A stretch of 64,000 nucleotides of DNA from Syncephalis fuscata (lineage: Eukaryota; Zoopagomycota; Zoopagomycetes; Zoopagales; Piptocephalidaceae), in assembly GCA_025786725.1 (NCBI GenBank), contig JAHLTZ010000032.1, positions 124,001 through 188,000 of the forward strand, in the 5' to 3' direction. A model generated the notes under the pieces. It searched no databases, was not told the DNA's origin, and saw nothing but the letters and a program-made list of their open reading frames with translations. Shown one piece after another: positions 23,299 to 34,527 of this stretch (positions are counted from its first letter, which is position 1; each line of letters begins with the position of its first letter). A program made the translations under genes and the position numbers.

Positions 23299-25903
23299 AT
23301 GGAGCCTAGGTATGTTGCTATTTAAGCTCCTGTTTAATAACTAACGATAAATGATGATTACTAAATACAGCACACTTTCTATTAAAGTGGAAATATTCCG
23401 AGGTCAAAAACATGATACATTTATAGCATCTGTACCACTGGATACAACTGTGCGACAAGCCATTGAAACAGTAAGTAATTTAGACGTGATTATTTAATGA
23501 TATAGATTTAATGATTAATCATAATCAATCCATCTAGTGTTGTCATAAATTTGAAATTGTTGAAGATTGGAATTATGGATTGTAAGTGTATAGATTAATA
23601 CAAGTAATGTGTAAATTAACATAATTGATATACAAATAGTTTTAATGAAGTAAATACAAAATGGCTTATTGATTGGAGTAGACTAAATGCATACTCTACA
23701 GATATTCTGGTAAGTATAAATTATTAATTAAAAATAACGATTGGTTAGCATGAATTAATCTAAATTAATATAACAGAATGCACTAATGCTTCGTGTCAAA
23801 TCACCTGAATATCATGACCAAGAGGCACAAAGTATTAATAATCAAACACTTATGTACACCACTGGACGACCACCAATTATTACAGTACATCAACTGCCGA
23901 TGATTAATGAACATAGCGGTACTAATTCCAATCATCGATTTCTTTCATCCATTAGCGGTCTATTTGTTAAAAATGAAAAGCGTACATTAGATAGTAAGAT
24001 CCGTAATCGTCGCTTATATTTAGCGGTGCTATTATTTGCCGGTGATGGCCGTGTTTTAATTACTCGTGAAGGCCTTCTGCCTACAGTTTGCATTAATAGC
24101 AACAACGAAGCGCTATGTCGTGATTTGGAGTCTAATAGTGAGGAGTTTCGTTGGATGTTGCGTGATGCACTAGACTGGGAACGAGGTGTTGACAAACATC
24201 ATGGTATTAGTCTAATTCAGGCACAATCACGTCGTAGTCATCACCGTGCTACTCATTCGGCTCGAGTTATTACTCGTCGTCGTAAACTACAATCACTTGT
24301 TAGTAACAGTTTCAATGGATTTGGCGATGCAGCCAATCAGCACGATTTTAATACAGCAAATTTCAACAACGCAACAGCTACTAATGCCGAAGAAGCAAGA
24401 TGGCGCGATGCAGAACGTGCAGTACGCGAGGATTTTGCCGTTGCTGCTGCCGAATTACGTCGATTGTTAAGACTGCCCACTTTGGGTGTTATGCATGAAC
24501 GGCCCATTTCTATCAATTCTGGGAAGCTCATCTTCTACTTATGCTGCAGCATATTCCTACAGAAAGATTAAGCTTGTAGCACCAGATGCTGTCCGCACCG
24601 GTCTTTTACGTTGGCGAGATCGGGATCAAATGGATAAGAATATTTATGAGTGGCAAGAGGATTTATGGTGGCGTTATCAATGTGCCTACAATGGCCGTCT
24701 ATCTCGACTGGCGGGTGGTCTTTATGTGGCCGTTTTCTATGCAGAAATACGCTGCGTGGATTGAATGTACTTGTGCCACGGCGAAGACGTTCTTTTTGCC
24801 CGTCTTTAAAATTCGTAATAATACTTCGCTTACAAACGATGAGCTTGAATGGCTAGATAATCTATCGGGCGAATTGGACTCTATGCCTAATGAGGATACT
24901 GAGCCACTGGTTGCACCAGATAAATCAACAAAATCTGGATCAGCAAGTTCTAGTATAGCACAATCAAAGGAACGATCTGAACTTACATCCATTGCCGAAG
25001 AGAATATTGATTGTGTTGATTTCTGTTCAGCGTTTACTCGTTCCTATTACGGATTGCAGCGCGCTGTTCGAATGGGATGGCGTACCAAAGATATTTATCT
25101 TAAACGGTGCATTACTTTAGATAACGAAGGTAATCTGAAGTTTGACGATGATTTCCGCCGTTCAACTGCAGCCCGTGTTATACTTATCGTAAAACCGATG
25201 CGACCAGCTCAGAATCAATCGACAGAAAGTCATGAATCGGGTGATTTTGAAATGTTCCCATTGGCATTATTTGAAATGCTTCATCAGCAAACGTATAGCA
25301 CTGGTGAATCGTGTCAAGTGCGAGAGAAAACACAGAGTATTATGAGCAACTTGAAGAAAAGCGACAGATACTTCGACGATTGCTTAATGCTTCTAATGGT
25401 CCCTCTCCAGCACCACGTAACAATCCGGCACACCGGAGAAGAGCCACATTACCGCGAGACACGTCGGAATCATTAACAGATGATGAACAAATGGCCGAGA
25501 ATAATAGTAAAGCCGATAAGAATAACAAGAGCAACAACACTATAACGAAGAATGAAACTGCTTCATCAGATAGCATTAATAGTATTGCTAGCAGCAATAC
25601 CGCTACTCAGATAGCTAACATTGAATTGGCCATTGGGCAGTATGAAGAGGAATTGGCCACACTTCGTCGACAGACATCTGATTCACTATGGACACGACGG
25701 GTAATTACTTGGGATCGAGATCGAGCATTCCGTCGTACGATGATGCTGGCCAGTCCATCTGTAAGTAATGGCAGCGGTGGATCCGATCTTTCATACTTGT
25801 CGGGACCGCCATCAATACAAAAACTGCCTCTACGCAACTCGGTTAGCGCAACAATGTCTATGTCCATGACTCAACATTTACACATAAGCAAATACGCCGA
25901 CTA
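23299..25903 (+). CDS. Unrecognised protein with N-terminal beta-grasp-like domain
   Basis: Exons start 23299-23309, 23371-23470, 23538-23581, 23640-23709 and 23777 onward. The first 95 residues (STLSIKVEIFRGQKHDTFIA, VPLDTTVRQAIETCC, FEIVEDWNYGFFN) have the spacing of a Ras-association/ubiquitin-like beta-grasp domain (inference). The rest, about 750 residues, is hydrophilic with Arg-rich helices, a W-rich segment (WRDRDQMDKNIYEWQEDLWW), a Ser/Asn/Thr-rich linker and a predicted coiled coil (YYEQLEEKRQILRRLLN). I do not recognise the family. The frame changes near 24515, 24760, 24795 and 25320, so this is either a decayed gene or affected by indels; the continuous protein-like quality of successive frames favours indels. 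A signalling scaffold is one possibility. Confidence 0.5.
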
Positions 25904-26873
25904 GTTTACTATTTGGTTTATTTTTGAGCATAACTACTACTTAATAGTCGAGGACAAGTCCATACATCTATCCCATTTGCTAAGTAACTATTGGACTTTC
26001 TAGCTTATCACCACAACTACCGTTGCAAATACCAATTTCTTTTATATCTGCATTTTAGCGTACTATTTCGGGTACTTTTGATTTGTTTACGAGCTTGCGC
26101 GCGTGTCTATTCTATTTTCAATTAATCTGGCATATTTGTGTTTCCTTTTTTCAATAACATTTATATATTTTCCAATATACAATTGTAACACTGTAATTGT
26201 GTTTATAACTTTATGTAAACTATTAAGTCAATTAATTAATATAAATATTGTTATGGATTTACATGCTAATATTTAGTATTGTATGACTATATTTAATGAC
26301 ATCCAATTTATTGACCATGATGATGGGTGGTGAGTGACATCAATCATCAAATACTCATTATTGTAGATTTATTATCCAGTATGCACATGTTCAGTACACA
26401 TATAACTCTATTCATCTATATCATTAACAGTGTATGTCTATACTATCATATATCATAGAACGATATACTGAACATATTTTATTTATTATATGGTTTCACG
26501 TGCTTTAACCATTTTGCTCGTTGCGTTATGCAATTATTTATAGCATTATAATGCAAATAAAGTAGCAACTATAAATATATAAATGCGCAAAAATGTGAGT
26601 AAAATACAGTGTGCTAGTATGATAATAATACATGTAACTAGAGAAGAATGCTTGCCCATTATTTTACTTTGACTAAGCTGTTATCGAATCAATGTGTCAT
26701 TTTACCATTTCGTTATAAACTTGCCTAAGAAGTTGTAATAGCATGATTTGTATATAATTTTTAATAGAATATGTAGCCGAGCATTCTATCTTAATGATTA
26801 AATTTATAGAAATATGTACTAGCAATAGAAGAATAGAAAATTTATAATGCTATTAGTTATTAATATTTAACAA
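25904..26873. other. Intergenic with a solo MITE arm
   Basis: About 970 bases between convergent genes. The centre (26283-26493) is a copy of one arm of the inverted-repeat element at 60.3-60.9 kb. The remainder is A/T-rich with no coding signal. Confidence 0.6.
26283..26493. mobile_element. Solo arm of a MITE-like element
   Basis: About 210 bases align with the reverse complement of 60655-60860, and the first 110 also with 60285-60365 in direct orientation (shared GGTGGTGAGTGACATCA and ATACTCATTATTGTAGATTT). Only one arm is present here, with its A/T-rich subterminal part containing TCTATACTATCATATATCAT. No open reading frame. This is the second member of a family also seen at 60.3 kb. Confidence 0.7.
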
Positions 26874-27819
26874 TTATACTGAGCAATTGCCCAAAATAGA
26901 ATTCAGCAGGTGGGCAGAGCGCACAATTGCTCGCGCAATAAATGTATCGACTCGTTCGGCATTGTCTCGATAGTAATCGATACTGAGGTCAAGTTTGTCG
27001 GTGGCATTTGCCGTTGTATAGGTAGGAAACACGTATCGGCAGTCAAAGTGATGCGCTGTGTTGACCCAGTTGATGGCACACGCGGCTATATTTATAGTGG
27101 GCGTTTTAAAGCAGCGCAGCCAATTGTCGTGCCACTTGGCAAACCGGCCAACTCGAATGTCTTGTTCCATTTGATCCAAGTATTTATCAAAGCTTCCGTT
27201 AAATCTTGTATCAATTGTCTTATCAATAATGTATTTATCCCAGACCATGTGCAAATTAGTCGACTTTGATTCCCAAAGGCAGTTTAAATCGTTGCCACCG
27301 TTAGCAAATCCACCCGAATGTAATGGTTGCGAAACATCTCCCAAAAAGTGCAATAAAAACTTAAGGGCTTCGGTGCGTTCATCGAATGGTGCATCGCAGC
27401 GAAGTCGATTGGTGTAGTTTTGTAAAGCACCGACGATGCAGCGATTGCCTGGACAAAATGCTGGCAAATAGTCGCGGCAGGTGTCGTCCGTGTGTTCCGG
27501 CCCCATATCAACAAAATGAAGGTCAAAAGACCATGCATAAGTTTTGCTTAATTTAACGGTGTCGGCCCAGTTTGCAGCCAGTCCAAAGTCGCCATGAGAA
27601 TAATCATCAAAATCGAGAAGCTGTTGAAGATTATTGCGCACATTATCTGCTAGTAAACGCTGGGTCACCAAGCCAATAGCAGCATGGCCTACAGTAAGAT
27701 ATTGGCGTTTAATAAATGTTTTGCACTTGCTACTTTGTCTTACCGTGTTCTTTCCATGCATCGACTATAGAAAACAGAAACACACTGCAAACAAAAAATA
27801 AAATGGTAGGCTTGAACAT
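26874..27819 (-). CDS. Secreted S1/P1-type zinc nuclease
   Basis: Two exons (27819-27744 and 27688-26874, a 55-nt intron) give 296 residues. A signal peptide of about 21 residues ends so that the mature protein starts with Trp (DA-WKEHGHAAIG); in nuclease P1/S1 the mature Trp1 and His6 bind zinc, and both positions are kept here. Other metal-ligand motifs are present: NWADTVK, DLHFVDMG, HFLGDVSQPLHSGG and HMVWDK. These enzymes cleave single-stranded DNA and RNA and 3'-nucleotides outside the cell for nutrient uptake. N-x-S/T sites and several Cys residues fit secretion. Intact frame. It is divergent from the first of two small secreted proteins, at the edge of a stretch of secreted genes. Confidence 0.9.
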
Positions 27820-28713
27820 TTCTTATTAAGGAGCGCAGAGACTTGGGAAATATAACAAGGCGGTTTGCTTGAAATTAATGCAATGCTGGATGGATGACGC
27901 GGCATAGTCATACGCAACACAGTAGTACAAACTGCCTCTTTATGGCATAAACTTAATTGTTATTGGATGCATGAAATACAGTTTAAAAAAGAAGTTTTAA
28001 TTGATAGCGTGGCATATATATATTTGTACTGAAATATAACGTTCAAGTGAAGTGATGTAACAATTATGAAACATTTGCGTAAATGATTTAGTAAAAGTTG
28101 GCTAATTTTCATTTGTTGTGTAATAGCTATTCAAGTATTTAGTCATCTATGAATAAAAAAACAGTATTAAGATATAAGTAAATTTATTTATATTTATAAA
28201 TTATGATAAATAATAAGAAAGAGCCTGATATTGTAAATTACAAAATACGAGTGCAATAACATTAAATGGTAGCTTAAAAAAGCAATAAAACAACCGACTC
28301 AACCTGTAACTATTTCCAACTATTTGTGTATCATGGTATAAACAGCAGGCCTTAATGTTTCATAGTCTTTGTCTTGTTGATACACATGTGGAAATCAACA
28401 ATGACGTTTTTTTTAAAAAGTCCATAAGCTAAGTTTGTTTCATTACGCTCGTACTAGAATACAAGCTGTACTTCAAATTCACGTCCGTCCATTGCCTTAT
28501 TTGACGATGTAGTTTCATTTAGGCTGCACATAAAACCTTGTTGCAAATATTATTTTATTATAAAATGGGCCAATCCATTGAATAGAAATACATTTTACTT
28601 TCACTTATCCGACTCTACAAACATTTCTTGAGTTTCCTTACGTATCGAAGCTGGTCTTCGTCAATATTATCACGTCCAACACATCCATCTTACGTCTATT
28701 ACTTTTCATTACA
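27820..28713. other. Intergenic between two secreted-protein genes
   Basis: 890 bases between divergent starts, A/T-rich, with no coding potential seen. It should contain both promoters. No known motif is assigned. Confidence 0.5.
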
Positions 28714-29452
28714 ATGACTCGTTTCTCCTACAGTCTACTTGTTGTGGCCGCTACGTTGATGCCATTGGCTCTGTTTGTCAACAATGCACCAACGGTTGTC
28801 GCTGCCCCCGTACCGCAGCAGCTTCCTGAGCATGGTATTATAAAGCTCAGCAACGGCGACATATACTCAATCAACAAAATTAACAATGCACCTAATATCA
28901 CCATCGACCAATTGACTAGCATGACTAGCACTACCAAGTCTGAAATGGCTCCAAAGAGACCGCTGACAATGATGTATCTCAAACCATTGTAACTAGTGAA
29001 TCCGAGACGACCAAGTCTATAGAAACTACTAAGCCGGCAGAAGATACCAAGCTAGCAGAAGTAGCACCAGCAACACCCACAAGCAATGATGCGCCCGTGG
29101 CCCCCATTACCGAAAGTACACCTGTACCTCCCTCCAAAACATCGTCTGTACCCATTGTTACCGACAATGCTGCCAATGAAAACTCGGGAAAAGGCACAGG
29201 CGGTAAATTAAAAAACATTGTCAAGGAAGTCCCAAAAAAGCTGCGTCATACTGTGCACGATAATGCGGATAAAGTTGGAATTATTGGAGGTGCTGCCGTC
29301 GGTATAGGAGTAACTTCTGCCACTGCTTCCGTCTTAGGCCCTGTTGCTCCTATTGCTGGCGGTATGGCTGAGGAAGCGGCAACAAAAAAATTGGCGCTGT
29401 AGTTAGCAAATGCACCGAAGATAATGCTAGCATTGCCTGTCTCAAAGCGTAA
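28714..29452 (+). CDS. Small secreted protein with Gly-rich segment, paralogue A
   Basis: The ATG at 28714 starts a signal peptide (MTRFSYSLLVVAATLMPLAL) ending near VVAAPV. A Thr/Pro/Ser/Glu-rich spacer follows, then a basic amphipathic stretch (KNIVKEVPKKLRHTVHDNAD), a Gly-rich hydrophobic segment (GIIGGAAVGIGVTSATASVL, then GPVAPIAGG) and a C-terminal KCTEDNAS..CL motif with two Cys. The end motif and Gly segment match the gene at 30.7 kb. The reading frame shifts near 28944 (an AAA run) and near 29390 (a run of seven A), so the last part lies in a third frame. The Gly pattern resembles glycine-zipper transmembrane hairpins; membrane insertion after secretion is inference. I do not recognise the family by name. 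Confidence 0.6.
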
Positions 29453-30717
29453 AAGACTGGCATAATAATAAATAATAAAATTAATGATAGACATCATATT
29501 TGAGTTCTATTACTGTAATACCGCTTATTAAGCTTAATCGTCATAAATGAATACAGTGTTGCAAAAATGAAACGACACCATTAAATGGTGTAACAATCGT
29601 GAAACTGAGTATTCATTTAGGTGATAAAAAGCCGTGACTAACAAACAATTTGGTTGAATTGTACTTTGACTTCCATATTATGAGTCCTCAAAGCAAAATT
29701 TGCTCCAATTCAAGTCACACTGCTATGTACAACAAATATAGCTATAATGTTTTTATTTGACTACTTTGAAATTCACGAGGCCAATCATTGTTGTTGTTGA
29801 CTATGCGTAGAAAGATTGATAGAATATTATTAAAAGCCATATGATTGCAATTCCACGTTATTCCACTGTTATTGTTATTGCTATTACATACAGCGTGGTT
29901 TCTTGCATCTAAATGGTCTCTTCTGTTTTCCAATCTTCTACTGTTGCATCAACATCATAATTAAATGTGACATTTTATTGTAAGTAGCATGAAATACTAT
30001 TTAACATTTATTAACACTGATATCAAATATTGAAAATTGTGCTGATTAATTCTCTAATTAATTCAATTGGAGTTGATGTGACACTGCTTCAACAAACCAC
30101 ACTTTTCAGCGGTAAAAGCTGATTGGCGGTTTACTGTTCAAGCTATGGATCTTTGTCCCCAGTTTAAAGCTAGGGGCTCAAAGTACAATAGCTTCTTTAT
30201 TATAAAATTACCCCTGTTTAAGAAATAATGATGTGTCATTTACCATGTACATTTGTTAAATGTAACTAATCATCCGCTATTACATAAATAAATAAGTACT
30301 TGAGTGTAATTGCTTTTAGCAAATATTAATATTTTTTTAAAAATTTTAAGTATACGCTTTAATCATCAATACTGTTCAAAATACGGCGTTTACTTTTTAT
30401 ACCTCTATTTAATGCATGGAAATTGCTATTTAATGTGTAACTTACACGGTACGTTTTGTATGTTTGTATCAGACTTGAAATGCATAAAGACCACTGGCTA
30501 AATCCTTGTCTGTTTCATATTACCAACTATGTATATTTACATTTGCAAATGTCATACGAGTATAAATGTTTGTAGAAATAACTTGCTTTACCAGTATTCC
30601 TCGCTCACAAACTTACTCACCTCATTCACTTCACTCACAAACATACTCAACGATAAAGAAGCAGGCCTTCTTTATAGGCATTTTAACGCTAACTTGATTT
30701 TACGATCTTTATACAAA
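29453..30717. other. Spacer between the two paralogues
   Basis: About 1.26 kb, A/T-rich. I see no third paralogue and no RNA gene. The 120 bases before the second ATG include CACTCAC repeats (30603-30650), which may be promoter or leader sequence. Confidence 0.5.
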
Positions 30718-31278
30718 ATGATGCAATCTTTCTCCCTTCGTTCTATTGCTATTGTCGGTGCGCTACTATCTGTAGTGCTGTTCAGCAACTCTCCATCCAC
30801 CGTTTCTGCCGCTCCAGTAATTGGTGATTTAAATTTTACTAGAATTGTAGGATTGTCTGTGAATGATCCAGCACCACTTAGCAAGGCTGAAAAGCAGGAC
30901 CAAGTAGCACTTCAAAAACGTTCGCCTAATGAAATAAATGATAAGTTCAACAATATCAAGGAAAATGTAGGAAACAGCATCAACAAGTTTGAAAATAAGG
31001 CCGGGGCAGCATTCAATAGTGTCAAGAATGAAGCAAGTGAATTTGGCAAGAAAGCACCAGGTGTGATGCGAAAAACAATAAACGAACATTCAGGTGCCAT
31101 CGGGGCAGCTACAGGAACAGTGGTAGGCACAGGTGTAACTGCAGCCATCGGTCCAGCTATGGGTCCATTTGGCCCAGTCGTTGGCGGTGCAACAGGCAAG
31201 GTTGTTGGAGACCATGTTGCAAAAGTTGCCAAGAAATGCACCGAGGACAATGCCACTAAAAAATGCCTGCTAGGATAA
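30718..31278 (+). CDS. Small secreted protein with Gly-rich segment, paralogue B
   Basis: An intact 186-residue frame from the ATG at 30718 (a second ATG follows directly). The signal peptide (MMQSFSLRSIAIVGALLSVV) ends near VSAAPV, as in paralogue A. A KR at about residue 64 (QKRSP) looks like a Kex2-type processing site. Then follow a charged amphipathic helix (NDKFNNIKENVGNSINKFEN), a Gly-rich hydrophobic stretch (GAIGAATGTVVGTGVTAAIG, then GPAMGPFGPVVGGATGKVVG) and the end KKCTEDNATKKCLLG with two Cys. G-x-x-x-G spacing suggests helix packing as in glycine zippers. Function unknown. Candidates are a secreted membrane-active peptide, an effector or a wall component; nothing in the sequence decides among them. 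Confidence 0.75.
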   Translation: MMQSFSLRSIAIVGALLSVVLFSNSPSTVSAAPVIGDLNFTRIVGLSVNDPAPLSKAEKQDQVALQKRSPNEINDKFNNIKENVGNSINKFENKAGAAFNSVKNEASEFGKKAPGVMRKTINEHSGAIGAATGTVVGTGVTAAIGPAMGPFGPVVGGATGKVVGDHVAKVAKKCTEDNATKKCLLG

Positions 31279-32243
31279 AATGACCGATTGGAAATGCAAC
31301 CATCATAACTATAAATTCTATAACGACAATACCATTTACTTACGATATCGTTGCAGATAATGACTTATAAATGCACGATAATAAACATAACAATATGAAT
31401 AAAATCTAAAATATTAACAAATTTTGTTTGTATTCACTACATAAAATCACTAGTGTACTATTTATTTATTTGTTAAAATAAAAGATAAATAATATAATAA
31501 TACTTGCTATTCCAGCAATTAGTTATATCTAATATAATTACACTATGCTATTTATGTAAAAAAACCCATCAATAGTTTAGTTAATTATTTCAATTATTAC
31601 TATTGCATATCTATGCTACTATATATTATTCAATCATATACCAACCCCATTTTATTTGTTATAAATTGCAATGTATTTTACAATTTCATTCATCTAATTA
31701 TACACACTACAACCTCGGCACTATTATTTATGCATTGTACTGTGCTCATGCATTCTCTTTTATATTTTTTACATTTTACTAGGCATGTTCTACTAATAAA
31801 TGCTGTTTTATATCGCTGTTCATATTCTATACAAGGTTTACTTGATTTAATCAGGCATACGCACACATGTTATGCTTTTATTATCATTATTAATTTACTT
31901 TATTTGACTATAATATAAATTCATATTACTTTGCTAGCTTACAGCTACATTTCTAGTATTAATAAAATGTATAATAATAATAGTTTAATCTTTACAAAAT
32001 GACAAACAATGACATAAGTATTAACGTATTTAAACATATTTTATTGAATTGGCTAAGTAATAGTTTTAAAAATATCTAAGCATATAAATTGTGCTGTCAT
32101 GGGCCGTTAACAAATAATTGCTTCTTGTTAGCTCTGGCCAATCAAATGTCGTATCGTTGTGTCTTGAGATGCTTAAAGTTTGTAAAACTTTTCCAATCAT
32201 TCAGATAAATAATAAACTTGTTTACCCATGTCTGGTGACTGCG
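31279..32243. other. Intergenic A/T-rich
   Basis: About 965 bases between the converging paralogue B and the minus-strand minisatellite protein. Mostly A/T-rich. Open frames here have no protein-like character. Confidence 0.55.
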
Positions 32244-33520
32244 TTATTGTTGTTGTTGTTGTTGGGTACCAGTGTTGCCTGTCGCACCATTAGCTCCAGC
32301 ATTAGCATTTAAACCTGCTGCACTATTAGCTCCAGCATTAGCATTTGAGCCTGTTGCCGCTCCATGAGTTGCAGCATTGTTGGTTGGGCCTGTTGTCGCA
32401 TTATTAGCTTCTGTATCATTCTTTGGACCTGTTGTTGCACTAGTAGCTTCGGCATTAGTATTTGTACCTGCAGTTGCGTTATTAGCTTCTGCAGCATTTT
32501 TTGGGCTTGTTGTTGCACTGTTAGCACCGTTGGCTTCAGTACTAGTGGCTGGAGTTGTTGTTGCGTTAGTAGCTCCAGTGCCAACCTGTTGCTGAAGATT
32601 GATGGTAATATTAACGTTATTTGCAGAGTTACCTGGAGTCGAAGAGTTAGAATTACCAGCAGCTGGAGCAGAGGCTGGAGCAGAGCTGAAGGAGCTCTAG
32701 TAGCTCCAGTAGTCCAGTAGTTCCGGTAGTTCCACTTGCGCTGTCCAAAGAGGAAGAGCTACTTGTGTCGCTTAATGAAGAGCCGCCCATACTTCCAATG
32801 AAGAAGAGCCGCCCATACTGTCCAATGAAGAAGAGCCACCCATACTGTCCAATGAAGAAGAGCCACCCATACTGTCCAATGAAGAAGAGCCGCCCATACT
32901 GTCCAATGAAGAAGAGCCGCCCATACTGTTTAATGAAGAAGAGCCGCCCATACTGTCCAATGAAGAAGAGCCGCCCATACTGTCCATGGAAGAGCCGCCC
33001 ATGCCACTCATACCCATACTGTCCATAGAGGAGCCGCCCATGCCGCTCATTGAGGAGCCACTCATGCCGCCCATTGAAGAGCCACTCATGCCATTCATAC
33101 CATTCATGTTGTTGTTCATAGTACCGCTTGTTTGAGGATTCATTCCATAAAGTATAGAGACATTAGGCATGACACTTTGCATTAATGATCCAGTATTGCC
33201 CATGCCACTCATACCGCTCATGCCCATACCGCTCATGCCCATGCTGCTCATGCTGCTCATGCCGTAAGAGTCGTAACCTGAACCACTCATACCGTAGCCT
33301 GAGCTGCCCATACCGTAGCCTGAGCTACCATACGTAGCTTGACTGCCATACCGTAGCTTGAGCTGCCCATACCGTAGCCTGAGCTACCCATACCGTAGCC
33401 TGAGCTGCTGCCATACATATCGTAAGAACTGCCATATGGATTTGGTACAGGGATAGCATCTGTTGTGTGTGCTAAAATGCCGAGTAAAACGACAACGTCA
33501 AGTGTTATTGTTGATTTCAT
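32244..33520 (-). CDS. Secreted Met/Ser/Gly minisatellite protein, frame-broken
   Basis: The ATG at 33520 opens a signal peptide (MKSTITLDVVVLLGILAHTT, then DAIP). Next come SSGYGMG-type repeats, a Met/Ser/Gly block (GMSGMGMSG), a run of nine-residue repeats MGGSSSLDS, and a C-terminal Ala/Thr/Asn-rich region with repeated NATT/NAxA blocks, ending in poly-Gln before the stop at 32244. The frame breaks near 33343 (a missing G in GGG), near 32790 (a missing C in the repeat unit) and near 32690. Many N-x-T sites and Thr would allow heavy glycosylation. The repeat style and MKST...AIP start match the gene at the left edge of the window. A structural coat, adhesive or wall protein is likely, by composition only. 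Confidence 0.6.
32785..33000 (-). repeat. 27-bp coding minisatellite
   Basis: About seven near-identical tandem 27-bp units, each coding MGGSSSLDS (one unit has Asn for Asp). The units differ by one to three bases, which implies recent expansion or homogenisation. Degenerate longer units (SSMDSMGMSGMGG) continue upstream. Confidence 0.85.
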
Positions 33521-34527
33521 GGTGGTGTATCGTTATTTGTGTGTTATAATTGATGTCTATCCAGTAGAAGAGAAGAAGGTTGGTTTAAGAATTTAGAAAA
33601 TTGCCATTACCATTAAAAAGCTCTGGCTGTTTCTGAAATCGGAGTTACTGCAATATAAAATGCTTTATAAGTAAATGGTATATTTCTTTTAGAATAAATT
33701 TCTATTTCAGCGATACGGAGAGCTTGTAGCCAAACAACAACTCCGACGCAAATTTGCCTATACAAATTAGTATGTATTTAATTGCACATATCCAACAGTT
33801 TGGTCTAATAATAAATACACTTATAAGTATCTTGCAATCAGAGCTATTGTTACATACTATTAACAATATACATATTGCTAATATTCTGATATTTTTGACA
33901 GGGTCTTGTAAAAGTATAACTTGAAATATACTATGTGGTTGGACAATATGCTAGTTGCATGTAATTGATCACAAGAATAAATACATATCGAATATCAGCA
34001 TAGTTACTAGCAATAGAAAACTATTACAGAAATGTAGACAGTAAATAATTGTTAAATATCAACAGATAAACATCCACATGGACCTATATGTTGGCTATAA
34101 TAGAATTTGAATGCCATGTGATATTTCATTATTGGTCATGTCTATTGTATGATACTAAATTTATCCAATATCAATAAATACATTATTAGCTTATAGTTTT
34201 ATATCATTTCTACTTGTCATGCAAATTATTCAGCTTATTGTAGTTAAAACTATGGCAATTAATGACTAATGAAGAATAAATTTACTATCAACTAAATATC
34301 ATCCGCACATTGTATTCTAGGTGTTAGAGTGTTAGTAAATGTCAAAGAATAATGCTATAAAATAACATCAAGATAAGCCACTGTTTGGTCATCCAAGTTG
34401 CAATTTTTAAAATTATAAATGCAACAGTATACATAATAAGTTATATTTATTAATAAAAATAACACATATTATTCGTTTATCCATTTGAATAAAAGAGTAA
34501 ATAAACAAAATATATTATTAAGCATGT
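33521..34527. other. Intergenic with dispersed repeat copy
   Basis: About 1 kb between the minisatellite protein start and the ATG6 stop. It contains the second copy of the 73-bp dispersed repeat. No coding signal. Confidence 0.55.
34165..34236. repeat. Dispersed repeat, copy 2
   Basis: Matches 15594-15666 in the same orientation over about 73 bases, with roughly ten differences by eye. It is flanked by unrelated A/T-rich sequence, so the similarity is bounded. Confidence 0.7.
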
